Assembly (NCBI RefSeq): GCF_963662255.1
Contig: NC_085047.1
Location: forward strand, 53,008,006-53,072,005
DNA: 64,000 nucleotides
DNA from: Cinclus cinclus
Taxonomy: Eukaryota; Chordata; Aves; Passeriformes; Cinclidae
Reading direction: 5' to 3'
Position 1 is the first letter of the stretch. Each line of letters opens with the position of its first letter. Shown one piece after another: positions 1-13,170 of the stretch. Below the pieces are notes generated by a model. It made no database searches, was not told the DNA's origin, and was given only the letters and a program-made list of their open reading frames with translations. Made by a program: the position numbers and the translations under genes.

Positions 1-1424
1 CAAGATAAATCAACATGGTAAAAACTATAATTTCACTAGAACCATAAAATAATTTTTAAAAGAAGTTTGCCTTAAACTTAGCTGAATAATAAATCCTTTT
101 TCCACATGGATTCTGGAAAGGGATTTGACAATGGCTGGCTAGAGGGGACAGCCACCAAAGGAAGTGTTGTGTTAATTGAAGGAAATTTGCTTTAAAATCT
201 CTGATTATTAACCTATATATATGGAGTTCAAATTGTGTGGGTCTGCTTCCAATATTTTCCAGCTTTAAAGCAGGCTTCAAAGAACTTATTGTGTGGAGTT
301 AATAAAAAATTTGAGATTTTTATATAGACTGCAATGGGTGATCTTATTTTGCATAATTACTCTACTGGAAAAATAGTTGGTTTTGATTTGAAACTCACTG
401 AAATAAATCCCTCTTTGTAAAGGCTGGATCTGCTTCTTAGTCACTTCTTCTACAGAAATGAGATTTCTTTTCAAATGTGATTAATTGGCAGTCTTTGATA
501 TTATGATTAATTAGATATCTCATCCAGACTCTCTCAAAGGTAAAACTCAGCACACCTTCAGTTAATCTTAGGATGTTGATGGAGAGTTGCTATGAAACCA
601 CTGGGATTATACATTTTCTTTGTGCATAAACCATTAAGTAAAATTAAAATGCTGAGGATATTAGGTAATTTTCTTCTGTAGAAACAGACAGATGAGTAAT
701 GTTTGTCTATTGGTAATACAGTACAGAAGTTCAGCCTTCTCTGAATTTCATTTTTATGCATGCAAAACACATTAAATAAAAACTCATTCAAATTGAATGA
801 GAAGGAATCATATTTTTTGCTTCTTAATTCCAGAAATACTCCATTTTGTTTTGCATGCTATCTGTTTTCAGTCTTAGAGTCAAAGAGCCCCTAACTTGGT
901 GCTGGTGCCTGGCTGCAACAACTGCTTTTATTTTGTACCTAAAGACATAAAATAGCAAATACTTAAGGATAAAACAATGCAATGTTCTGTGTTATGGTCA
1001 GTTCTATGAGGAAATGACATCTTAAAACAAAAGGGAAAACCTCTGTCCTGAAGGATACATCACTCCTATCTCTTCCCCATATTTGAATAACAGGATGTGA
1101 CAGTATCTAGAAATCATCTGTTTCCAGCTTTTCTCCACCTGCTTTTCAATGTGATACAGCAATATACTTCAGAGTAGGAAAATCTTTCTATCAAAGAGAG
1201 CCCAAAATAATTCTGTAAACCAGGTGACTGTTTTAAGTACTGAAGCAAAAGGACTGTAAGAAAATGCTTCACTGTGTATGGTGGGATTTAAAGTTCCTTA
1301 TTAAGGTTACTAATTCAGCTGCCTGTGCTTTGATGACATAGATATACTTTGAGTGTCATCCCACTAAGTGCTATATTTTTGGCCAAGTGTAGAAAATGTG
1401 ATTATTTCAGTCATCTCAGATTAA
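1..1424. other. Intergenic, nothing recognised
   Basis: AT-rich sequence. Only short open frames without similarity I can recognise. No repeat family identified. Confidence 0.6.
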
Positions 1425-2008
1425 TGTTTTGGAGGTTTTGAGGTTTTTGTCTGGGATAGAGCTGATTTCTTTCATGGTAGCTGAGTAGGAGTAATCCTTA
1501 GGATTTGTTCTAAAAACAGTGTTGATAACATGAAGATGTTTTAATTATTACTGAGCAGGGCTTACACCTTGTCAAGGCACTTTCTGCCTCTCATTCCACC
1601 CCATCAGCAAATGAGCTGGGTGCACCAGGAGCTGGGGATGGGACACAGCTTTGACAGCAGATCCCAACTGACCAAAGATATCCCACAACTTATGGCATCA
1701 TGTTTAGTGTATAAAGCTGTGGGAAGAAGAAGGGAATGTTTGGAATGATGGAATTTTCTTCCCACATGTTTATTATGTATGATGGGGCTCTACTTTCCTG
1801 AAGATGGCTGAACACCTTCATGCCCATGGCAAGTGGTGAATTAACTCCTTGTTTCGCTTTGCTTGTGTGCACAGCGTTTGCTGTGCCTAGTAAACTGTCT
1901 TTAATCCAACCCATGATTTATCCAGCTTTTACCCTTCTGCTTTTCTCCCCTGTTCTGCTGTGGGCAGGAGTGAATGGCTTGGTTGCTGTCTAGGGTTAAA
2001 TCATGACA
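1425..2008 (+). mobile_element. ERVL-type solo LTR
   Basis: About 584 bp beginning TG and ending CA. It has the features of the common avian ERVL LTR: a TCAAGGCACTTTCTGCCTCTC-like U3 segment, ACTGACCAAAGATAT, a TATAAA box at 1710-1715, a GATGGCTGAACACCT-like R segment, an AGTAAA in place of AATAAA at 1889-1894, and a GGGTTAAATCATGACA end. No gag, pol or env sequence and no partner LTR is in the flanks, so it is a solo LTR. No matching 5-bp target duplication is obvious, so the exact ends are uncertain. Confidence 0.75.
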
Positions 2009-5000
2009 AAGGTCCACTCAGGTCATGGGCCCTATGGCTGACAGATGGAACTGTGGTGTTACAAGTAACCAGTTTTGCTTTCCTAATCTTTCAAAAACTT
2101 TCACATTTTTCCTTCCAGCATTCTAGAAACATTAACTCTAAATATGGTTCTCATGTGACTGTCTTGTTTATGTATTTCGGTACATCTTCTTATCTGGGCT
2201 TGCACAGACCTCTAATGAATTTTTCTGTTCCTCCATGACACAAAACCTCAACATATGTTTGAAGGGGATAAAAAATATTTCCTTAGAAAAATACAAAGTT
2301 AATTTTATTAGCTTTGACATGGCCATTGTTTAAGAGGGATATTATTTTTAGTTCTTCACAGTCTCATGGACCCTGATTTATTTTCTGGTTTTCTGGAATG
2401 CACCCTTGGACATAAACTATAGCAGTACGTGGAAAACCTGATCTTTTATGAAAATGTTACATAGCTGATTTGTCTCTGGTTAATACAATTTTCCATCAAA
2501 ACTTGCAGTATGTAAAAATATGATGTTTCATATAGACAGATATATTTTTCTGACCTGCTCAAATATATGAGGTATACCTTCCACTGAAAATAAAATTACC
2601 CCCTCAAGCCTCTTAATGAAAACTAAAGCATGGTAATGACCTGTTTTAAAGTCATGTTAATGATTATTCCATTCATTTATCTCACACTTTTTTCTATTAT
2701 TTTAAGGTGAAGACTATCCTTTACACCAGCAGCTGATAAAAGTGATCATGTCAAAGAAATGTATAAGTAGGAGCATTTGTTTGCTTAAAGACACAAAGTG
2801 GATATCAAGGTAAGGAAGTAGCAGGCCTGAAAGCAAAGATAGAAAATTGTTGAAGAGAAAGCCTCTATCAAGTGGCAGTTGTATACTTCATCTAATATCA
2901 ATGCCTCTGTGCTTCACTCATGATTTTTAATAATCAATTTCTTTATTGTATTTATAAGACATAAGTCCCTTTACTACATAAATCATTGAGAAATCAGGTA
3001 GGGAGTGTTCATTTCTGCATTACATACTCTTGATATACGTGGATGAGGGGGATAGGCACCATATGTCCAGAAAGCAAATCTTTCTTGGTGTCAGGTGTAG
3101 AATTTTAAAATAATTTAGTTTGGAAATGTCTGCCACAGATCATGAATGCTCAGAAGCCTGTGTCTCTGTAGGTTTGGCATGCAGCTGGCAGGCAAAAGAA
3201 GAACCTCACCTCAGATCCCATGCCCATCTCTCTGGCCCCTAGAGTTATGTAGCCACTTTTTGTATGATCACATTTGCTCTGGCAGTGTTACCAGTACCCA
3301 TGCTGGTGGTCAGGGAAGGATGACCACACAAAGGCCTCTGCATTCTTTCTCTACCACCCCACATCTGGGTTCCTAGCAAGAAACACATCTGCAGGACAAC
3401 AGGTCTAAAACCAGGCCTCCCTTCCCTGTAGCAGGAGTCCAAAGCCACACAAAATAAAGCATTCTTCTGTAGCTAGCACAGACTTATTTCTTAAGAAAAG
3501 CTCCAAATCATAGGGTGATTTAATATAAAATGAGATTTTTTTCAGTGCTTGTATATCTTCTATCCCATTTCCTGTATGCACAGCATCCAGTATGCTGCAA
3601 AAGAGGTGTACAAAGATGCCATTTCCATTGGAGGAATGTGCCTTTCCAAACCAGTTAATACCTTAACAGTCTTTGAAGATGCATTCTGGGTACAACTCTT
3701 TACTACATATACAAAGACTTTGTGTGAGCTGCTCTTTTAAGGGTCTTGTGAAAGTTTTTGGATTTACAAGAGGAAAAACTGAGACATGCCCACATGGCAT
3801 TCGACACATTTTTATGGAAGAAAAAATCTGTACATTCAACTTACTTTCCACATGCCAAGAACTTTGGTATCTTCATGCAAAATAACATGGAAGAAATAAA
3901 ATATAAATTAGTGCAGAAGAATCAACATCTTTGTTTGCTCTCCTCTGGCCCAGAAGTTGAACTTAAGTCATCTTTTCCCATTCTTTTTCCATTATAGAGG
4001 TTCTACGTGTACACGTCTCCAAATTTGCTATTGACATTCATGATACTCACATATGGCAGTCATTAACTGCTGCAAAAATGTACCACAGTTGATTTAATTA
4101 TTTTTCTAGAACATTATTTGAGGAATTCAGGTACAAGCACACGTTCTTAGAGACACACTCTATACTTTGTACCACCTTCTACTGAGAAAAATACATATTG
4201 AAATTTGGAAATAGCATTATATACCTGTCATGAATGACTAAAACACATCTGATTTATTTCTCAAGGGAAGAATTAAAGACAGACTCTGTATTTTGTAAGC
4301 AAGCAGATTAAGCTGTTGTCTTGCAAAGAAAATTATTAAAACATATCAATCTCAGAAAACTGGAGGGGTCTTAACATTTCCTGATTTCAGAAACAGTTCA
4401 CTGCCTCTATGCCATCAATAAATGTTCTACCTTTGCTTCTTTTGACATCAACCATTACTGAATACAGGTTTAAATATGGCTTTCTTGACCCATCTCTCTG
4501 GATTGTCACCCAAAAAATTCTTTTCTGTCACCAATTTTAAGCATCTTGGTCCACCTTTTTGGGTAAAAGTCACTCAGTTTTTACACAGCTTTTGAACCAG
4601 ACTAGTTTCCATGACTTCTACCTTTCTTTGTTTCCAATGACATCTCCATTCCTCAGCAAGATCCTCAGGATTACTCTTGCCTGTCCTGGTCTACTACTTG
4701 TCCATATACCTCCTTTTCTCCCTGCACCTGATCTGACCCTGGAACTGAGGAATACTCTTCAGCTGATGCCATGATACCCTTGGTTAGACTATAACTATTC
4801 TGTAAACAAAAAACATGGAAAATCATAACTCTGCAAACAGAAATCAACACTGTAAGTAACTCTTCAAGGCCAGTAGGAACTTGGCAGCATGATCAGTCCT
4901 TTGGCTAAATAATATTGTGGTCTTCTGAGTAGAGGTTAATTGATACAGAGCAGCAGAATCCAGCCTCACATTTTTTTCAAGTTGGATTTAGACAAATGTT

Positions 5001-8000
5001 AAGTCGAATAATGCCTGTACTGAACTGTATTATGAACTTCCTTTGTGAATTTTTTTGTGAAATTTGGAGGTATAAGGTCCATATTACTAAAGTGTGTCAA
5101 GGAAACATTCAAACTTCAATTAATCTGCCTCTATCAATATGAATATTAACTCTCTAGTAAAGTCTTGCTGTTTGGGCTCTCCTTGTAAGGGAGCAAGAGT
5201 ATCTCCATGATTAATGAAGGATATCACAATTTTCTTTCCTTTTGTACTTCCTTGCCATAAAGCAGGTGTCAATACTGACTTGAACAAAACTGAGGTGCTA
5301 TCATAGTGAAATTCAATGAAAAAAGGGTTTCTGGATTTTGACCTCCTCTCAATGTCATTGTCATTCTATCAGAAGAGAAATTTATGTGTGCCCATTGGAC
5401 AAATTTACTTATTAATGTTACATTTTCAAAATCCCCAGGTTTTTTTCTCTGTTCCAATTAGTTCTAATAATGTATGGAAAAAACATGGACAATTCTAGAA
5501 AACAAATAATTTGAGTTTTCAATTACTGTCTTTAGGATGCCTAAAATGCTACATATCTTTCTATATATGCATAGATAGATATTTCTATCTCTATCTGTAT
5601 CTATCCTTGATATTTTTTCAACTAAACTAGTGTTTGTGATTATCTAAGTGAAAACAAATGTTAGTAATGTCCCTGAACATTCCTGGAAACTGGAAGAATT
5701 TTTTTATCCCCTTTAGGGCTGGTGATACAGTTCTATGGATTTATAAAATACTTTGTTAGGCAAGTTTACATTTTGAAACTCACACTTTGTTGCCAAAAGT
5801 TATAAAAATAGTTCCCAGTGTAATGTCAATGATTTCATTCACAGCAGCCATGCAGGAGAACACCCACAGCTCAGGAGGGCCACTTCATGCAAAATGAGGT
5901 CTTCGAAGAAAGTACGCAGATTGACAGAGGATTTGTGTGCTTGGAGATGTGTGTGCTGTCTTGAGGAAAAGCTGACTCCACCCTGAGTGTCAGCCATGGT
6001 GAACCTTTTATCCAAATCTGCTTCTGCCAGAAAAAGAAAAAAAAAAAAAAAAAGATTAGTAAACTAGCCTGTTATGCTAGAAAAGATTCTGCACTTCATA
6101 TACCACCAAGGGGCACTGTGCATGTGAAACATTTGCCACTCATCAGTACTTGGTAGGGCATGATGTAGTGTAGAATATATATGTGCATGTCTGTGGATAT
6201 ATATATTGTAAATATATGTGTGTCTTTTTACCACACAGGGTATTAATTAGTAGGTTATGCCACATATTAGAAAATATATAGTTATATCTGGAAAGCTGGA
6301 AGACCTAAATGAGAATTTCTCTAAGCTTGTAAAAGCCGCTAGAGCTTGAATAATAAAAAGGAAACTCTGAATTCACCCTTAGGTATGGATTGTGGTTTCA
6401 CTGGTATATCACTATCAATCATGTCATGAAGCATGTTTATGGAGAGAAGGCAGGACTTGTTTGTGTCTCATTAGTTGCTTTGTCTATTTACTGAGAATAT
6501 CACTAATGTTATGATATGAAATATGTTTAAAACAACAGAAATCACAAATCAGCAACTTTCTAGATTCTTTTGACAAGCTGCTGCTTGTTACTTCACTTTT
6601 GCACTGTGCAAATGTGCAATGTGCATGCTTTGAGTTAGCTTAAAAAAGAATTCATTACTGCTTCTCTGGATCAGCCAAGAAGCAGAAGTCTGTGTACAGC
6701 TTTCCTGAGGGTGCTGCTATTTATCTTAGAGTTTTACAAATGTGTCCAAAAAAACCCCTTCTCTACAGCACTCCTCAAAACATGCCTGTTGAAACTTTGA
6801 TTTTGATTTCAATTTCAAAGTTAGTCGAAAAGCAAACTTAATGTTGGCAGAAAAATGCAACCACAAATGTTCCACAGCTCATGAAAAACAGGTCCAGTTT
6901 TCCTTAAGAGGCAGAACATATACACATGGGAAAGATTTCAGGACTTTCACAGGCAACAAAACTACAAAGGAGGCAGGACACTGTGTGTCCTTGAGACGTG
7001 TTTGTGCTCCACCTTTAATATCGCAGCCCTTTTTGGAGAGGGGATGTGTGATGCTTTTTATCCATCCTTGCATTGACCTAGGTCATAGTCACAGCATCTC
7101 GTGGAGCAATCTGGCATGCTGGAATAGGATTTATGGAGCAGCTCAACTTATATTTTATCCTTGCTGCTTCCCAAAATATTAAAACTTTCTTTTTTCCCCC
7201 CTCAAGCACAGAGAGGTTAGTCACTCATTCACAGGACAGTAAGGCTTTGGCTTATTTTTTGGCAAGTCCTGCCCTCACCTCCAAATCTGTCTCCTCTGAG
7301 CCTTCAGTGGGCTCATGTAGGGACTTAATTGCATACACTGCAGTCACACTCTTAAGGGCTGATGATAAAAGAGGAGCAAGAAGGAGAAAGAGAGGATACA
7401 CCACTAATGTAGCAAACACAGAGATGAAATGGGCCGAGATGAGCCAAACAGATTTCTTTCTACATTTCTGGTCATATACAAGAGATTTTTGTTTCAACAG
7501 CAACAGGAAAACAGTAAATTACTAAATGATGGACTGAGACTGTGGAGCCTCACTCCTCTGTTTACTCACATGATTAATGGTTTTGAAGTACTTAAAAATC
7601 CCTAAAACCCTGCCCCATATCTGTGTGCTCTAAAGAGCCTGAATCTGCACCTGTATAGCCTGTATATCCTGGCTGCTGCTGATTGTCCCAGAATCTGTTG
7701 CTGTGAGTGAACATTAGATCTGCATATAAGAATAACCCTTTTGTTCTGATTTATTAGCAAAATATGTACAATAATAGGAGCAAAAATAGGCAGCAGTGAG
7801 GACTGACAGCAGATTCATGCAGTGGGAGGACTTACTTAGAAGTTGCTCATGGTGTTTCAGAAGTTACTTGCAAAGCTTCGTGTGCTATTTGTGCTGTGTT
7901 CTGGGTGTAGTGGTGTGTGGTTTTTTTTTTTTTAATTGAATTACAGAGGCTGTGTTTCCATATGTATTTCTTTGGAAGTTAAGCAATATCTTCCATCACT

Positions 8001-11000
8001 CTGCCACACTTTGCACAACTTCAGAATAAGATGTTTGTAGGGCTGTTTTCTAAAGTGGATTGAGAAGATGATCCAGCTGAAGACAGAACAATTTTTCTTC
8101 CCAGCTAAATACATTCTTCATTCCAGTTCAAATTACAGTTCATTAACCAGCTCTGCTTATATAGCCCTGAGTGACATGCAAAGAAGAAATGTGCTACACA
8201 GGGAAAACCAGCTCAAGATGTCTAAGGTCATAAATGGTCATACATACATCATCTTCTGTCTCTCTATCTCTCAGTAAGACTATAAAATATTAATGCAGTT
8301 TTGAACCTGATCTAAATTATGTATAAGATATCCTGAAAATCCACACAGACTAGAATTTTTTCCTTATTTGACAAATTAAGTAATCTTGTTTTCAGGAAAA
8401 AATAAGAGGATGTTAAGGATGACAGAGTTATATTAATATTGTCTGTGGTCTCTTCCTCACAGAAATGCAGAAATACTGAAGAAGAAAATCTGACTGGACT
8501 TGCACGTGTTCTTTAGTCAAGAGACCAAGTAGTTACTGTGTGTTATGATGTCAGAAACAGGATATTGATGGTGATGTACCAATATTAACCCACCTCATGT
8601 ACATAGATGGTTTCCTTGGTATTAAAAAAAATAAAAAAGAAAAGAAGGGCTGCATGTGTGGTTTCTTTTTCTAAGGAAAATTAATACCCTGCATTTCAAG
8701 TGTTTCCTAGTGTTCAGCCTGTCTCGTAGTTTAAAGCCATTAAAAATTGCATTTGCTGCAGTGAAGTTAAAATAATGCTAGAATATTTTATTCTTTCCGT
8801 CTTCAAATAAACCATGTATCTCAGCAGTTATTATTCTTTCTCCTCTCACAATTGTTCTACAGCATTTCCATGTGTGCCATTTATTTCAGATCACTCTGCT
8901 CTCTTCTAAACTATTTACAATTACTTTCCACACTTAATTTACGTGTTTTATCCATTTTTCCATTCCCAATTGTTTTACCTCAAGTCTAACATTTTTTCTG
9001 CTTTGAATAGAATGATTCCTCAGCATGCCATTTTCAGACTGTTCCTCTGTTCATATATACATGTTTTCTTGTAACAACATGGGTGATCAGTTTTGGTAGT
9101 TGAATCCTATCTCTTCTTATGCTTTTTTGAATTCATATAAACACGATTTTTTTCTCACCAATATATATTTCATGTGTCTGAATCTTTCTTTCTCAAAGTG
9201 CACTTATCCCAAAGTGCATCTATTGAATTTCAGTTTAAATTTTCTGAGCATGTTGCCAATTTGTGAACAACATTTCAAATTCTGTCTCTGTTCTCTGCAA
9301 TACTGGTAATATTGCCTATGGTTAGTTAATGTTCCTGAAATCAGAAAACAATTTTCCTTTTTCACAATCCCTGCAAATAATATAAAAAAAAGAAAAATAG
9401 TGTCATAAAAAGAAAGAATGGTGGTCTACATTTAATGATTCACCTCTTAGATAGTATTATTTCACTTATAAAACATTATTAATTAGTCTGGAGATTTGTA
9501 TTTTCATGAGGACTGATAAATAACTGGAAAACAAATAAGCACATATCTTGCATGTAGTATCTTAATTCTTCTTTAGAAAAATGCTCTCTAAGGCCTGGTG
9601 GGACAACACATTCATCTTCTGGTCCATGGCATGTCCAGTGACTTGTCAGCAGTGATCTCCCACACACAGTGGGAGTGGCTTTAAGCCATGCATTTTATTT
9701 GTTTGTTTTGGCAATTAAAATACCATCTGCACATCAAAGACATCTTTATGACTGTTTGAAATGTCCAAACTTTGATGTGTGGGTAGATAGTTAGAGCCAA
9801 ACTGAAAATGCTCCTGCTTCTAAAGACTGCATAATACAAAGTCTATTCCGGGAAATTATTCTTTGCAATAATGTGGTTTTAAGTTGTGTTTACTTTTGAG
9901 AATCTGATCTGCAGGAATGTGGTCTCCTTATATACCTCGTGAGAGTTCAACTTTGTTTAACACATGATAGGATGTTAAGGTCCATCAAAATATATGCCCA
10001 AAGCTTTTAATCACCCAGGACATTGACAGAAATCACATGTCATGGTTTTGTCAGCACAGCAGCAAGCACAAATGAAAGTATTCTCATGGTCTCAGGAGAA
10101 ACTTGTCACAGGGGTAAGGATGAATGTAAATCGTAAAGACTGGCAACTCAAACAAGAGAAGTTGTGCTCCTGCCTGAGGTAGAGGTGGTTCCAAGATGCT
10201 ACAGAAATGGGTGCCTGTACATGCCTGGATACTCCATGCCTCCCCCAGAAGATGGTGAATCTGATTCTCAGATTCAGAGGTTCTGCTCTCCCTCTTGTCT
10301 CCCATTCTTTATTCCACTTATATTTTGTGAAGCAGCTAAGAACCATGTGTGTTTTCCAATGGTATTTCAAAATGTCATTCCTTCTTCATTACAGGGACAT
10401 TTCTCTAGGTAAAAATTCAAGCTATTGCAGGAAGTGGGGGACTTGTCTCACTCTTTCTCAGCTGTATGTACTACAAGATGTGTGTAACAGCTTCTTACCA
10501 TCACTCTGCAAGCACAGACAAGCCTCACTCTGCTCAGAGTTCAGAAAGCCTGATCCATATTCCTGCAGATTTTTGGTCACAAGTCTTACTCTCATAAATC
10601 CATGAAATTAATTTAAATTACTTTAAATAGATTATTTTTTTGTTATTAAATAAGTGAAAAAAGAGTCATCTGTTCCCCAAACTGATTTTAGGAAAGAAAG
10701 CTGAAGTGGAATAAAACTTCACTTTTTTCAGACTGTTCTCATACATTTTCCTTTAAGACAAATTAAAAAAATTGAACATAAAAAGTAAAATACCACTTTT
10801 CTTAGAGAAAGAGACATGATTGGAAATGTTCTTTCCTTTTTAGAAATGGGGGAAAAAATTAAATAGGAGTTAATGAAAACAATTCAAAAGTTGTTTTAGT
10901 TAGACAAATAACACTAACCGTTGTCTGTGGTATTTTTTTTTAAATTGTCCTGTTAGGAAATCTTTGCTGTCTGTTAAATTCATTACAATGAAATAACAGT

Positions 11001-11353
11001 GACTCTTAAAACAAATTTTTACATATCTTTTACTTGAACATGCATACACATTAGTGTTGTTCATTTCAGTGGTAAATCGTTTTCTCAGGTGCGTTGGTCA
11101 AGCAACAGTGCAGAAAGACATCGTATGGGGAAAAAATTAGGGTAGGCATGTCTCCTGACATATCTTAAACCTCAAAATTCCCCTTAAAGGAAATACTGGC
11201 ATAGATGGTAGAGGGTATCCTATAAGAATGAAATTATGTTTATGAAACATAAGTCATTGTCTTAAAATAAAAAGTTACTGGTTAAATTTCTCTTTTCTTC
11301 AGTTCTTTCAGTTGAAGACAATTTTTGCCACAGCCTTATTATTTGTCTAAAGT

Positions 11354-11354
<1 letters not shown>
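2009..11354. other. Intergenic, nothing recognised beyond simple repeats
   Basis: It holds an A-run at 6,031-6,053, TA/TG-rich sequence at 6,170-6,230 and a T-run near 7,920-7,933. Open frames (for example 113 and 130 codons near 6,841-7,525) have no recognisable domain and read like chance frames. Confidence 0.55.
5561..5606. repeat. Imperfect ATAGAT/ATCT simple repeat
   Basis: TATATGCATAGATAGATATT followed by CTATCT units, forming an imperfect inverted simple repeat. Confidence 0.7.
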
Positions 11355-11412
<58 letters not shown>

Positions 11413-11441
11413 GAAAGAAAGAAAGAAAGAAAGAAAGAAAG
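11355..11441. repeat. (GAAA)n microsatellite
   Basis: About 87 bp of GAAA units with one interruption (a GAGAAAG step near 11,411). The lysine- and glutamate-rich open frame read through it is an artefact of the repeat. Confidence 0.97.
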
Positions 11442-12894
11442 GTCTGTTTGATGTCTGCATTGGGATTAAATTTGCTTACAAGTCTGAAAAAATTTTGTGC
11501 CTTAAGTAGCTATATATCCATATTTCTTAAAGAAAAGGAGATCCATTAATTGAGGACACATTTCACTAATACTGCATTTAACCTGAAATCTAGCTTTTAA
11601 GGGAATGAAGGAAATATTTTCTCCTCAACTATGCAGACGTTATCCTGAAGCTGTAGCCAGGATATTTGCTCTCAGTGAGGAGCAAACTTTGTCAGTTCAG
11701 CTTCAGCCTGTGACTTCTGAAACTTTGTGCTGGTGGATTAATGACAAATGTAGAGTATCAAGCAGGTCACAGCCAAAAGCAAGTAATCTAACTTCATCAA
11801 TGGATAGCTATCCACACCTTCTGACAACAAGGATTCAAGCTAAAACTGATGACAGAAAACTCCCTGTGAATTAGGGTTTATCAAGGGACAGATGGCTGAA
11901 TTTGGAAAGCTCTAGATTTTAAAGCTTGAACTTATTGATCATTAGCTTTAGTTTCCAAATGCCATCATTCCTTGACAAACCACCCACGTTAGCTATGTAA
12001 CTATATTATAGTTTTGATTTAGTTTTGGTAATTTCACAAGATTACTTAAAGAAAAAAATTAGTTGTATAAGGTAGATGTGAATTTATCCAACTTCAGTTG
12101 AGCATAAGGTTTAATTCAGTGGTGAATTAGCTCAATGTCATACCATGACCCTGGATTTTAAACCAGCAGACCTAGAAGAATAGTGCCATCTGAACTGATA
12201 AAGCAAATGTTCTTTATTTTAGATGAGCACTGAGCAAGAATGAAATCTAGCAAGAAAATCTAACTGGACAGCTAATCTTGTCCGGAAGTGTATCAAGAGA
12301 AAGGAGAGGAGTTACAGGAAATGTGGGTATAAGTCTGAAGTCAGGATATCATAGCATAAATGGAGACATACAAAAAGATAATTGCCAATTAAACGTTACA
12401 AAACTGTTAAAATACAGTTCTGGAGATCACCTTACCATAAAAATGATTGACCACTTCCCCTGACAAAATGGTGATAGGCAGTAAATTCGTAGCAACCCGC
12501 AGATTAGCTGCATATTTGACTGTTTTTTTAGAGGAGGTATAACATTGACTGGGAGGATAACACTGGAGAGAGAGGAATGGAAGTATGACAAGCATGGTGA
12601 GCAGTGGGAAAAAGGGCAGTACTGAAACCCACCCCATTTGTCTCCCTGGGGAAGGTCAGCTCCAGGATTCACAGTGAAGGTTCATATCAAATTTCTGTCT
12701 GGCTGCAGGTACACACAGCAGATATATAGAGAGAGTACCATATTAGATTTAAAAGCAGGAGTAATGCTTATAAACAGAAAAGGTAAGGAAAAGATCCAGG
12801 CAGTTGCCTTTTCTGTCATGGGTTATTTCTTTCTCAGCAGCATGAAATGATTTAGGAAACATCTTGAAAGGGAGAATAATTAAAATATGAATGT
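11442..12894. other. Intergenic, nothing firm
   Basis: No gene recognised. Parts next to the CR1 fragment at 12,895 may be more of the same element, but are too diverged to call. Confidence 0.5.
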
Positions 12895-13170
12895 TAAAGG
12901 AGATTGTTATAAAGAGCAATGCACGTTTACCAGAGTTGTATGTGCCAGACTAATCTGATAACTTTCTCTGATATGGGATATCATTTTCTAGTCAGGAAAA
13001 TGTAATAGATTTCATCTGTCTGGATTTCTTCAACACATTAGTTAGGGTGTTTCTTGAAAAATTACTAGTTAGGTGGAAATGATGTGTATAAGCACAGGAA
13101 TTTTGAGGTAGGTGATGAGCTGGCTGAAGAGAAGATAACCACATAGCATTTTGAGATTTCAAGGCCACTT
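12895..13170 (+). mobile_element. Decayed CR1 LINE fragment (reverse transcriptase region)
   Basis: Recognisable CR1 reverse-transcriptase-region DNA: GCCAGACTAATCTGATAAC, then TAGATTTCATCTGTCTGGAT and a GAAAAATTACTAGTTAGGTGG-like block. The frame is broken by several stops, so it is a fossil. Ends are approximate. Confidence 0.5.

Noticed and set aside
11325..11549. Lysine/glutamate-rich 74-codon frame
   Set aside because: It is a direct translation of the GAAA microsatellite.
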